Source: Rutidosis leptorrhynchoides (Eukaryota > Streptophyta > Magnoliopsida > Asterales > Asteraceae). Taken from it: a stretch of DNA of 64,000 bases. The position numbers and the translations under genes are program-made. Below the pieces are notes generated by a model, which was not told the DNA's origin, did not search any database, and saw only the letters and a list, made by a program, of their open reading frames with translations. Location: positions 34,870,501-34,934,500 of the forward strand of contig NC_092335.1 in assembly GCF_046630445.1 (NCBI RefSeq). The letters are read 5' to 3'. Positions 11,746 to 23,079 of this stretch are shown here, piece by piece. Every line of letters starts with the position of its first letter. The first letter of the stretch is position 1.

Positions 11746-12732
11746 GCATAATGTTGTAAGGTCTTTTGGATTTCACTCTTTTGTTGTAATTATGGATGCA
11801 TTTGGCCCTTTTTTGAAGCTACACCATGGTATAAATGGAAGCTGGTAATGGTTAGCTGCTGTAAATGAAAGTATGTAATGGTTAGGTATTGCCAAATGTA
11901 AAGGATGACAACCTTCTAAAATTAACCTTTTGCGATGTAACTGAACTCGTAACTTTATTTCCTCTGATTGTATGTACTTAAAATTTCAAATATGTACGTC
12001 AATGAATAACTAGCATTTGCGTAGGATATAATTCTGTTTGATTGTAGTTTGTATACCCCAAAAAACAACAGGTCAAATGTGCCGTGTGAATTGCTAGCTA
12101 GCGTTAAAATCGCATAAACCTTAGAGCAGCAACGCGCGAACCCTCAATTCTTGTTAAGTATCCAATGAAGATATACACAACCACACAATAGCTACACACT
12201 GTTTGTAAAAACTCAAGAATATACATCATAAAATATTTACATTATCTTTCTACATTCAGAAGATAGCAATTTGAAACTCAAATAGGAAGACCCAAATTAA
12301 AAACTACTCAGAAGATGAAATCCCATCTACTTGAACAGAATGGTACTCTAGTTTAGCAAACTTACGAATACTTATTACCATATGACAATCATTAAAGAGT
12401 GACACACATGCACTATATTTACATATGAAAAAAAAAATCAATATAAATTGTGGTATGTAACGGGTGACATATATAATCACGACTCACAAGTCCAAATATG
12501 TAAAAAAAAATTATGAGTCAGGTTAGGTTTACCCAAAAAGAATTTAGATGATATTTAATTTTATTATTAAGTAGCATGTCAAGTACGACTACAAAACCTA
12601 TATGTAATAATTAAATAGTAGTTTGACCAATTAGAGATCAAAATAGCCTATAAACCCATTCATAAGTCAGTGGATCAAATATTGCCACCTCTAACAATAA
12701 AAAAGGTAAGAACCTACACACAATCTACTCAC
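11746..12732. other. 3' flank of gene B and unassigned sequence
   Basis: 11746-12000 is the 3' flank shared with gene A. 12000-12732 has no recognisable coding block. It may include the 3' end of the minus-strand gene whose exons begin at 12733, but no exon could be placed with confidence. Confidence 0.3.
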
Positions 12733-12980
12733 CGATTCAATAGCCAATGATAGCATGGGACAGTTTCTTTGGCGTCTATATCGATGACAAGTCCTAATAA
12801 ATGGCATCTCAGACACCATGGATCCTAAACAGATGATATGAATTAGATTTATTTTTTCAACAAAAACCAGTAGCTTCCACTATCTACGCATAACAGGACA
12901 GATCATATAAATCATATTACATGATAGATGCAACACAAAATACCTCATCTCCTTTCTCCAAGATAGCAGTGAAGAAGCTC
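12733..12980 (-). CDS. Two exon-like blocks of an unrecognised minus-strand gene (3' part)
   Basis: On the minus strand, 12980-12944 (after AATTATAG, before GTATTT) encodes a stretch ending SFFTAILEKGDE. 12824-12733 (after CTGTTTAG, before GTGAGT) encodes DPWCLRCHLLGLVIDIDAKE and more. The blocks join in phase 0 across a 119-base gap. Good splice signals on all four sides plus matching phase argue for real exons. The second block is Cys/His-containing (CLRC...CYH) and could be a small metal site, but I do not recognise the family. Whether these belong with the exons at 16099-17964 is unknown. Confidence 0.35.
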
Positions 12981-13021
12981 CTATAATTTAACCGGCTAAC
13001 ATTTGATCTATAGGACAATTA

Positions 13022-13985
13022 AAATATAAACCCTAAACCTAAACCCTAAATCTAAACCCTCAACACCAACCTAAACCCTAAATCTAAACACAAACCCTAT
13101 ACCCTAAACCCAAACTTTAAACCTTAAAATCTAAACCCTAAATCCTAAATCAAAACCCTAAAACCTAACCTAAACCCTAAATCTAAACTCAAAACCCTAA
13201 AATCTAAACCCTAAACCCTAAATTTAAACCTTAAACCCTAAACCCAAAACTCAAAACCTTAAAATCTAAACTCAAAATCCTAAAATCTAAACCCTAAACC
13301 CTAAACCCAAAACCTAAACCTTAAACTCTAAAATTTAAACCCTAAATCTAAACCCTAACCTAAACCCTAAATCTAAATCCAAAACCCTAAACCTAAACTC
13401 TAAACCCTATAATCTAAACTATAAACCCTAAACCTAAACTCTAAACCCCAAAATCTAAATCTAAACCCTAAATGTAAACTCTAAACTCTAAAATCTAAAC
13501 CCTAAACCCTAAATCTAAACCCAAACCCCAAACCAAAATTCTAAACCTTAAATCTAAACCCTAAACCCTAATCTAAACTCTAAATCTAACATCTAAACCC
13601 TAAACCATAAATCTAAACCAGAAACGCTAACATCTAAACCCTAATCTAAACTCTAAATCTAACATCTAAACCCTAAACCATAAATCTAAACCAGAAACCC
13701 TAACATCTAAACCCTAATCTAAACCCCAAATCCTAAACCCTAAACCTAAACTCTAAACCTAAGCCCTAAACCCTAAATATAAACCCTAACCTAAACCCTA
13801 AATCTAAACCCTAAACCCTAAACCCAAACCCCAAACCCTAAATCTAAACCCAAAACCTTAACTTAAGCCCAAAACTCTAAATCTAAACCCTAAATCCAAA
13901 CCTAAACCCTAAATCTAAACTCAAAACCTTAAACCCTAAATATAAACCCGAAACCCTAAACACTAAACCTAAACTCTAAACCCAA
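13022..13985. repeat. Interstitial telomere-like tract, degenerate (CCCTAAA)n
   Basis: About 960 bases are dominated by AAACCCTAAACCTAAA-type words on the plus strand. This is the C-rich strand of the plant telomere repeat TTTAGGG, with many decayed units (AAATCTAAA, AACCTAAA, AAACTCTAAA). A segmental duplication is visible: the block near 13566-13630 is repeated near 13640-13700. Unique sequence flanks it on both sides, so it is not a chromosome end. Confidence 0.93.
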
Positions 13986-16098
13986 CGTTGACATATAAAC
14001 TAAAAAAGTTAAGAAATTAATTAAAGACAATAAGAGAAAACTTGATATGAAAATATGCAATACATCAAAAACTACCTACAATGTACATCACAATGAATAT
14101 CATACCTGAATACAAATCATGAACCAAATAACAATAGCAACAACTACATTATACAAAAATAAACAATCTATAAATTAACAAAGAAATACAACCATGTTAT
14201 AAAACATGTAAACATTTAAAATTTTAACTATCCTATGAAATAAAATCATAGAATTGATATTAATTAAACATGTAATTAAATACCCTCGCTGTTAAGATTT
14301 GTAGAGACTACATACTGTACGAAATGACACCAAGTATGACTGACAACTTATTATCTGATCCAACAACAAAAGGCTTATACAACACATAAATAAACCAACA
14401 ATGTACCTTCAACATAAAAAATTAATTGAGACCAAACCGATGAAGGTTGATTTTTCACGTTGGAACTTGTTCGGAGTAGAAGGCGCATTACACATACAAT
14501 AGAAGATACACGCACAATTGTAGATGCAACCACAAAACCAAATGAAATGAGGCGAAAATAAGCCCAAAGTTCACACAACGCTACCCGATAAAAAAAGATA
14601 TAAAAGCCAAATAGAAACTGTGTGTACCATTAGAAAGTTGATTGTGATGCAAAGTGATTGTTTAGTTGTTTTATTTCGTGAAAAGACAATCTCAAAAATT
14701 AATCAAGTATGAGATATATTATGATGCATCAACATTTCGACACTAAGTGCCAAAAGTCGATAAATATGCAAATTTCTAAAATAAAACCAAGGCCTTAAAT
14801 AATTATTGTTAAAGAGTAGCAATTACGGTAACATTAAATGAGTTTCCATATCATATAGAAAATGACATACTCAATATTTAGTGTAACATTGATGAAGCAG
14901 AGCATTATAATCTATCTTTTTTGTTATGTTTTGATAAACACTAATCGTATCATCATACAATACAACATATATGATTTTAAGTTAATTATTTGTTTTGAAA
15001 TCCAATCGTTTACCTAATACTCTCATATCATCATACAATACAACAAATTGTCTCTATCACAATTAGTATGTATCGAATAGTAAGCCTACCATTGGTTCAT
15101 TATTCATAATTCATAATAGAAATCAAAGAGAAGAAATAAATGAACCGGTTCATAAGTATGTATGTTAACTTCCAAATTAGCATTCTATCTAAAGGTACCC
15201 AACTATTCTAAGTGAATAAGCAATTCCAAACACTCCTTAGGGCCTAATCGACCAAAACCCGCTATCACTTCTGAACGTGACTTTAAATGTGTGACTACTG
15301 ACCCGTAAACCGACCCATCGAGAGTATAAAAGAAAATTACATATTCCTTTCCATAAACCCATCAAACAAGTAATAACATTTTCCAAACTGCTAAGATTAA
15401 TATCAGAGTTTGGCAAGAACATGATTAATTCACAAGTTCTGATTCGTTCACCTTTATGTTTATTTTAAAAAGTTTGGCAATAGCAGGATCTGAAAAATAG
15501 GATATTACAGATTTAATTAATATAGTAGCATAAATACATCATAGATATGTGTACATAATAAGTTAATCAAGGAATTAAGTGTCAAACTAAGTCTTAGAAA
15601 GTTGCACATACTGAACCATAAAGTAAGATTTTAATAATTAGTTATACAGTCGAAAATACCTCATCTGAATCATTGTCAGAAGCTTAGCAAACACTAAAAA
15701 ACAAAATATTAAAAACAATTATACACAACAAATAAGAGCGATGGGTCAAAGTTTTCCAAAAGAATTTGAATACAATATTGTAATTGATGCCATAAAATAT
15801 CAGTTGGCTACTGACCCGTTTCCAAAAGTTTTTGCCACATCTATATATAAGTCTGAAGCATAAGTTGAAGCAATATACCATAGTACCAGGAAATAAAAGA
15901 TCATGCTCTAATCTATGGTAAAAAAAAATAGAGTTCAAAACAACAATTGGCACTCGATAGTGAAAAAACACATCCCATATTACTGAACTTATGTCTTTAG
16001 CTAATTACATTTTAATGAACATATAGCTGATTCCATCACGAAAAGGCCGAAAAGTCACACAAAAAAAAGAAAAAGATGAGAAAGACATAAGTGATTAC
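13986..16098. other. AT-rich sequence without a supported gene
   Basis: This is probably intronic or intergenic to the minus-strand gene. One acidic exon-like block (minus, near 15650-15690, ending AGATGAG before GTATTTT) was seen, but its phase could not be reconciled with neighbours. A short repeated phrase ('tactgacccg' near 15297 and 15810) occurs twice. Confidence 0.3.
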
Positions 16099-16445
16099 CT
16101 CATTGCACGGTGGAGGTGCTTTCTTCCCCTTGATAGTTCGTGATCTTCGAAAGAATCCAACCTGCATTACACATTTTAATTTAACTCACATACTTTAATA
16201 AAACAGTTCTTTTTATAATAAAAGTAGATTCATTATATGCTTCTCACCCTTGGAGACTGAATTAAATCCAATCCTTCATCAGCAGCTCGGTCAAGAATCG
16301 CCTGAACCGAAACTGAACTTGGTTCACCTTTACTAATTACTAAAGAATGTGATGATGTCGGCCCGTTTTGTTCAGTTGCATCCACGGTTTCACTTATGAT
16401 CTGAGCAGAAACTGTAGGCGGAGAACTCGAGCCATTTAGACCCAT
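16099..16445 (-). CDS. Two exons of an unrecognised minus-strand gene (middle part)
   Basis: The exon at 16445-16248 starts at an ATG and ends CTCCAAGG before GTGAGA, 66 codons, phase 0. A short intron ends TAATGCAG. The next exon is 16161-16099, 21 codons, phase 0, before GTAATC. The first is Ser/Thr-rich, then has an AILDRAADEGLDLI helix-like segment. The second is basic (GFFRRSRTIKGKK) then PPPC. The family is not recognised. The LDRAADEGLDLI...PPPC order faintly recalls an IF3 N-terminal pattern, but that is too weak to call. No upstream acceptor in the right phase was found, so the ATG may be the true start or an internal Met. Confidence 0.4.
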
Positions 16446-16772
16446 CCATTGTCACCTTTAACCCTTACTAATAGATAGAATTTATATGGTCTAACTTAGT
16501 TATTGAAATAAAAGAATAAGATTACTAAAACACAAGAGTTCACACAATCCGTATGTAATAATCAAGTTTGTGCTCCTACACGCAAATAAAATGCAGTATA
16601 TGTAGTCTCTAATCCACCCTTATGAACTACAGGTGCCAATACGAAATCATCTAATTGCAAAATGGGCCAATTTGGGTATAATGTCCAATACATGAGAACA
16701 ATTTATAAGAAAAGGCAGCGACTCAACATTAAAATATGGTAAATCGTAAAAGTATACGTATAACAATTATAC

Positions 16773-17964
16773 CTGAAGAGGGTCAATAGTTACAGCAAAG
16801 ATTTGACACCATTCAGACGCTCGTCTTGATTCAAGGATACCTCCCCCTGTTATATTGGAATATTTTATGTGTGATGTTAAATTATATATATAAGTAGACA
16901 TGTTTATTCAACAATAAATAAGTTCATCTCCCCAATGCATAGTTGCAGAATCGTGACGCAAAATCATAAACATTAACTTGTGCGTCGTCTTGTGACTTGA
17001 TTTAAAGACACCTCTTGATAAATTGGTTTATTCGTTAATTATAACTACGTTTAACTCTTATTTAGCTATAAAGTATCAACCTTATCTATATTCATTATGT
17101 TGAACGATTTCTTTAAACGTATATATGTATCTTTGACGAGCTTGATGTTCTTGGTGAATGATGTTAGTGATTTATATACCATGGGTTGATCAAAAACATC
17201 TCATTATATTCCTGCTACATGTACATATTGACAAACTTAAACTATTTAGAATGAGAAAGAATAACATAATTATACAAAGATTCTGTCTTTACCTCACAAT
17301 TTACATGGGAAAAAGTTCCTTGTGAATTCAAAAAATACGAAAATTTGAATTCATCGATCAAAAACCCTGCACATAGTTGTTGAAGCTTTAAACTTCAGAA
17401 CAACTAATTAATCTACTTAAACACATTAGACCAACATGATAATGAAATTCAACGAAAGCAAGAGCCTTTTTGAGGTCTTTATACTAAACCACAAACATAA
17501 TTTCAAATTATGCCATATAATAAAGCATGGTTCATTCTTGTACTGCTTTCTTTTAGATGTAAAAGGTATAAAAAAGTATTTTGGACATGAATATGCAACA
17601 CTGTTAATTCAATCTTTCATGAAGGAAAAAAAAAATCTATTACTCCAAATTCTATGATAAGAAGTAGCTCAATTCAATTATGTAAACACATATCAAAGTC
17701 AGAGAGTTTAAAGGAGTAAACAATTATTATTAATAAAATATACACATGTTGCATGCACTTCGCTTTTCAGTCGGAAATATAAATCGGAACCCTAGACGAC
17801 TATCATTCCTAAATAACAACTGATTCTTTCTGTTAGATGAAAATATCATTAAAAAAAATTCGATTTGCAACAAATTAAAAGGATAAAGGATCAAATAATA
17901 GATTGAATGTAATACCTAATTCTGGAAGATCGATATGTAATTCCAAAAGAATAATGTTATGCAT
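16773..17964 (-). CDS. Two exon-like blocks of an unrecognised minus-strand gene (5' part)
   Basis: Block 1 starts at an ATG at 17964, runs to 17916 (before GTATTAC) and ends ...HIDLPEL plus one base. Block 2, 16846-16773 (after TATAACAG, before GTATAATT), completes the split codon and encodes GGILESRRASEWCQIFAVTI. The 74-base length and phase fit exactly, with no stop. The sequence from 18000 to 18180 (minus) looks like a leader, and the 1.07-kb gap between blocks would be an intron. I do not recognise the protein. Linkage to 16099-16445 is plausible by order and strand, but not proven in phase. Confidence 0.35.
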
Positions 17965-18180
17965 CGATATAAAGAACCATCAATTGAAAATTATGCAGCA
18001 ATATCATTAACATAAGCAATCTAAAACCTTCGAAGATACTCCTACTGAAAGAAGATGATTGTGTGAGAAAGAGCTCCTGAATCGATCTCCATTGACAATT
18101 TAGGTTTAGGTTTGATAATGAGATCTGCAGCGTGAATGCATTTGTATTTGTGTACGAATTTAGAGAGAATAGTGGTTATA

Positions 18181-19108
18181 TGCAAAGACCCCTAATTTTG
18201 TTCTATGACCCGTCCGTTTTTGTAAGGGTATAATACATTAACTCACAAATGATGATTTATTATTGTGGATGAATAATGATCGTTAAATTAAGGGGTATTA
18301 TAAATTATAATGTAATTTTTTAATTTAATGGTGATTAAGAGGATTTCTAACTCTCTTTTAAAGGATAGATAGATAGATAGATAGATAGATAGAGTGATAT
18401 TCCACAATTTACATTTTTTACATATATTTAATATAAAAAAAACTTAGAATTTTTTGTTGTTGGTCCAGGCCCATTTTAGTCTTCTATAGACTTTTGTTTA
18501 TGAAAAAGTTAGCAAAGTGATATTTTGGTATAAAAAAAAAAGATACTCCGGCTTACTAGGCTGTAATTGTTTATCTGGATTCTGGACCTGGTTGGGACTT
18601 TTCAAATCGTAACATCATGCTCAATAAAATAAGGGCGTTTTGAGACCCAAAAGTACTTAAAGCCCAATCTAAGCCGGAGACATGAAGCTTTATTGTCATG
18701 ATCCAAAATTCTAAATAATAAGTGAGTATTCAGACCCTAATTAATTTCAATATCATGTATTTTTCTATGTTATACTTAACAAGATTATTCTTCCTCAAGT
18801 AATCTTTATTTACTTAGATTAACTTGTTTAATTTGCTTTTGCAGTAACCATCATAAAGATTATTCTTTAAGATTTGAGTCCATAAAAATACATTTTAAAC
18901 TTGAAAAACTACATATTGTATGAAATTAAAAATGTAGTTCACTTAGATTAGTTTGTTTAGTGTGTTCCGCAAGTGAACTACTGTTAGTGGTTTACATCCA
19001 TTTATAGTGTGTGTGGACTGTGGACCAACTTAAGAAAATTAGAGTACTAAACCTTTTAAAGATTTGTGGTAAATTACTCATTTATTAAATTAGAGTAATT
19101 GATTGTAA
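18181..19108. other. Intergenic, with (AGAT)n microsatellite at 18365-18393
   Basis: AT-rich sequence with no coding block supported. The only ordered feature is a short AGAT tetranucleotide run of about seven units. Confidence 0.5.
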
Positions 19109-20554
19109 TAATTTTTAGGGAAAATTGTTTGAAAATGCATTGAACTTTCACCAAATTTCTATTGTATGCATCCAACTTTTAGATCTCCTATTGTATGCAT
19201 TCAACTATTTAAATTGTTCTATTATTTTTATTTAATCTGTTATAACAAGTAACTTACATGTCACCTCAATTTTAAAATTACATCATTGGTCCCTTATGTT
19301 TGTCAGATATTGCATCATATATTTTTTATAAACAAAATTACAAAATTACATTGTTGGTCCTTCTTCACATTCTTTCATCTTCTACCCTTCATCCCCTTCT
19401 AAAAAAAAGTCTCACATGCTAAATGAATAAGTTCAACTAAAGAAAAAGTCTCACATGCTACTTTGGAATCAAGATACGAACAACACAGATCCATTTTCAC
19501 CTTAAATCTAAATGCCTCACCTCTTTTGGATACCGTAAATCTGCTTCATCTACCTCGTTCATCCTTCTTCCTTCAACGAATTAGATCCGGCATCAACTTT
19601 GCAATTCCATCGGCCACCACCACCTGCAACGAATTAGATCTGACACCACCGCCACAATCTGTAGGAACTCATGCAAGAGCTCAGATCTCTATGATTAAAC
19701 CTTTATCTATCTCGTTGGAATCATCTGCTCATTTGCTCGTTAAGTCATCTATTCGTTAATTCACTTGCAGATCTAGGTTTTCGATTTGGGTTTTTTGTGG
19801 AGATGAAGGGATGATTTATAGGGACGAATTAAAATCTGTTTGTTGTTTTTGTCATTGTTTTTTTTTATTGAAGTTTAGGTTATTAACTTTGTTTGAGACT
19901 TTGAGATTGAATGGATGTATATAATTTGGATGAGCTTATATTTATCTCTTTTCCGGTCAATCTATTTTTTGCAGGTCTATCTCGTTGTAGTAGCCAATTA
20001 CGTTGATGAAGAAAAATTCAAAACTAAATTGGTGAAGCTTTGACTATCAAAGTGTAAATATGGATATTGTTGCTTTAAGACATTCTTAATTATAGAAATT
20101 ATAATTAGTTGAAATTCATTGTACTCCTCGTGTATTAGTATTCATCTTAATATATCATTATGTGGTTTGGTTTTGTTCATGTATAAAGTTTTGGTTTGAT
20201 TTTGACCATACAGCTTGTAGGCTTTTATGTAGTTTTGCTTTCTGAAAATAAAAACAGAATTTAGAGGAGATGAAGATGAAGGTATTCTTGAAGAATGATG
20301 TTTTTGATAATGATGAAGCCAGTGGTAGGATTATATAAGATTTAACAAAAAAAATTAACAGACGTTAAGTCTAGGGACCAACCAAGAACTTTTTCTACAT
20401 GTTACCTGATACCTTCATTACAAGTTACTTAATACATACAATAGAACAATTAAAATAGTTGAACGCATACAATAGGAGATTTGAAAGTTGGATGCATACA
20501 ATAGGAATTTGGTGAAAGTTCGATGCATTTTCAAACAATTTTCCCTAATTTTTA
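19109..20554. mobile_element. Non-autonomous Mutator-like element (element 19118-20545; 9-bp TSD TAATTTTTA)
   Basis: The ends are long inverted repeats. About 105 bases from 19118 (GGGAAAATTGTTTGAAAATG...) match the reverse complement of the bases ending at 20545 with few differences, then similarity decays. Perfect 9-bp direct repeats TAATTTTTA flank it at 19109-19117 and 20546-20554. TIR length and 9-bp TSD are the hallmarks of MULEs. The 1428-bp element holds no transposase. Its interior (about 19380-20330) is C-rich and gene-like on the plus strand (TTCATCTACC, GGCCACCACCACC), has a CACTTGCAG|ATCTAGG acceptor-like site, and looks like captured host sequence. Confidence 0.88.
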
Positions 20555-20569
20555 CATATATTTCTTCCA

Positions 20570-21050
20570 TATTTTTATTTATTTGAGACTTATCTAAAAC
20601 ACAAATACATTGAATAGTAAACTTCACATATTTTACAAAACAACACAAAACTTATTACTTATATAGATCTTTCACAACAACACTAAACTTTTTACATTAC
20701 AAATCTTTCACCTTCAATCTATATAGTCATTTAAAGCTCTAAAATGATAATGTCATCATTAAGCTAATTACCTTTTAATTTTCATAATGACGATGTCATA
20801 ATTTTATATTAATTTAATTAAAAAATAATACGAAATCTTTTATAAAAAGAAATACTAATCTCTCCTAAATTGTTAAATCTTCTACAGAACACCCAAATTT
20901 TAAAGCATATTGTACAACTTTTATATAATAATTGTATTTTAATTTTCTAAAAATATTTAAAAGACATTTATTATTACTAATAATAATTATTATTATTAAA
21001 AATATAAATACTCAACTTTGAGCGAACTTTATTATTATTATTTACTTTTA

Positions 21051-21139
<89 letters not shown>

Positions 21140-21900
21140 TTAATATTCAAATATGGATTCTTTTTACGAAATTAATTACGTTACATATGTATGCGAAAAT
21201 ACATGTCTCTATATATTTGTAAAAACAATTACAAGTTTCTTAGTTAAACGGGTCATTAAAATAAATGACTTTAGCATTTACATTCTCTTAATACCTAAAA
21301 CATGTCATTAAATTATTTCGTTTAAATAAACCCGTGATTTCAAGAGTCATTTTACTAGTACTATATAAAACACAGAAACATCCAAGAGTAAATTTTACAT
21401 GTTTTACAAAACAACAATATTCTTTTTATATTTACAAATCTTTCACAACACTAAACATTTTACTTTTACAAATCTTTTGCTTTCAAACTTATCTAAAATA
21501 CAAAAACATTGAATAGTAAACTTTACTTGTTCTAGAAAACAACACTAAACCTTTTTACTTTTACAACACTAAATTTTTTACATTTACAAATCTTTCACTT
21601 TTAAACTTATATAAAACACAAAACACGCTGAATAATAAACTTTACATGTTTTACAAAACAACAATAAATTTTTTACTTGTACAAATCTTTCACAACAACA
21701 TTAAACTTTTTTACTTTTACAAATCTTTCACTTTTAAACTTATCTAAAACACAAAAACATTGAATAGTAAACATACATGCTTAAGAAAACAACACTAAAC
21801 TTTTATATTTTTACAAATCTTTCACTACAACACTGAACTTTTACTTTTACAAATCTTTCGCAAAAAATTTCACCTATTATAAATCAAACACATAAGTTTC
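20570..21900. repeat. Imperfect tandem repeats, AT-rich, with (AAT)n tract 21053-21138
   Basis: A phrase of about 100-130 bases recurs: 'aaacttatctaaaacacaaa' followed by 'cattgaatagtaaac', a 'tttacaaaacaacac' block and 'acaaatctttcac'. Copies begin near 20583, 21360, 21486, 21606 and 21735, with shorter partial copies between. No coding potential was seen. Confidence 0.7.
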
Positions 21901-22116
21901 ACTTTTTAATAACTACTTATTGTTGTTGTTGTTGTTGTTGTTTAACTATATCAATTATTATAAATCAACCACATAATTTTTTATTTATTACAAATCAACT
22001 ATAATTGTTATTGTTGTTGTTATTATTAATATAATTATTTTTATTTTGTCTTTTTTTTTTTTTTGTAAACTTTTGAGTTTTTTTACTACTCCGTACTATA
22101 CAACACATAATTATTA

Positions 22117-22158
22117 TAACAGTAAATAACGAAATCCATAACAATCCCCCTTTCTTCA
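22117..22158 (-). mobile_element. Remnant of chromovirus 3' LTR (22117-22143) with polypurine tract (22144-22158)
   Basis: Read on the minus strand, a GAAAGGGGGAT purine tract is followed by TGTTATGGATT, which matches the start of the LTR at 34785-35161 for about 27 bases. Beyond that the LTR is gone and unrelated AT-rich sequence follows. This marks the 3' end of the dead chromovirus. Confidence 0.65.
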
Positions 22159-23079
22159 AATAATTCTTGACCTCAAGAATTAGGGTTCTTCAAATTGGAA
22201 ATTGGGGAAATCGGTTGACAAAATCATCTGCAAATTACCACTTAGCATCCTCGAACGACCATCAGACCATTGGACTAACAAACGAACTCCAGCTACATTA
22301 CCCCTCTTTACAATTCCCCTGTCTAAAATTTACACAGGCTCCATTGCAATAGTTGATGTTTGATCCAAAAAAGGCATAATACCTGCAACAATTGGATCCT
22401 GACCCTTGTGCAATTTAAGTTGTGAAATGTGAAACATAGGATGAACTTGAGACTCTGATGGCAACTGCAGCTTATAACACCACACCTATATTTTCAACAA
22501 TAAGGAAAGGACCATAGTACTTAGGTGATAACTTGTGAAATGCACCTTGCCTTAAAGGCATTTGCCTATAGGGCTGCAGTTTGACATACACCCATTGTCC
22601 TACACTATACTCATTATCAGTCCTACCCATATCTGCATAGTGTTTCATTCTAGCTTGAGCTCTCTGTAAATGGTACTTGAGCATAGTTATTGCTTCCATT
22701 CGAGCTTGCAGAGATCTATCCATAGCATCCACAACACTTTGACCTTTAGTATATAAAACAGTATCTTGTGGGGCCTGCCCATATACTACTTCATAGGGAG
22801 TGGTGTTGATAGATGTGTGATGGCTAGTGTTATACCAATATTCAGCTAAAGGTAACCAACTGACCCAACCTTGGGCTTTTCTCCAGTCATACATCTTAAG
22901 TAACCCTCCACACACTTATTGACAATTTCAGTCTGCCCATCAGTATGTGGGTGCTATGCAGTAGACAAACATAACTTGACCTTCAATTTCTGGAACAACT
23001 CCTGCAAAAACTTGCTAACAAGAACTTTATCTCTATCACTTACTATCACTTTTGGCAGACCATGAAGCTTATATATGTT
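22159..23079 (-). pseudogene. Chromovirus integrase C-terminal half and chromodomain-like end (broken)
   Basis: This minus-strand sequence continues the integrase interrupted at 31135. It has an SDRD catalytic segment, then [12 protein letters not shown] with the third acidic residue, preceded by an in-frame TAG. After a frameshift comes a long open stretch (22915-22472; [19 protein letters not shown], a KLSPKYYGPF strand), another break, and ILDRGIVKRGN...LLVQWSDG near 22210-22320. The last is the place and pattern of a chromodomain in Ty3/gypsy chromoviruses. Several stops and frameshifts show the copy is dead. The 5-bp TSD of the nested LARD ends at 23079. Confidence 0.85.

Noticed and set aside
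13022..13985. True telomere or chromosome end
   Set aside because: The repeats are heavily decayed and unique sequence with exon-like blocks continues on both sides.
19463..19759. 98-codon frame inside the MULE as a protein gene
   Set aside because: It begins with TTG, not ATG, and has no recognised domain; it is more likely captured sequence.
22472..22915. 147-codon frame as an independent gene
   Set aside because: It is the integrase C-terminal part of the chromovirus, bounded by frameshifts.
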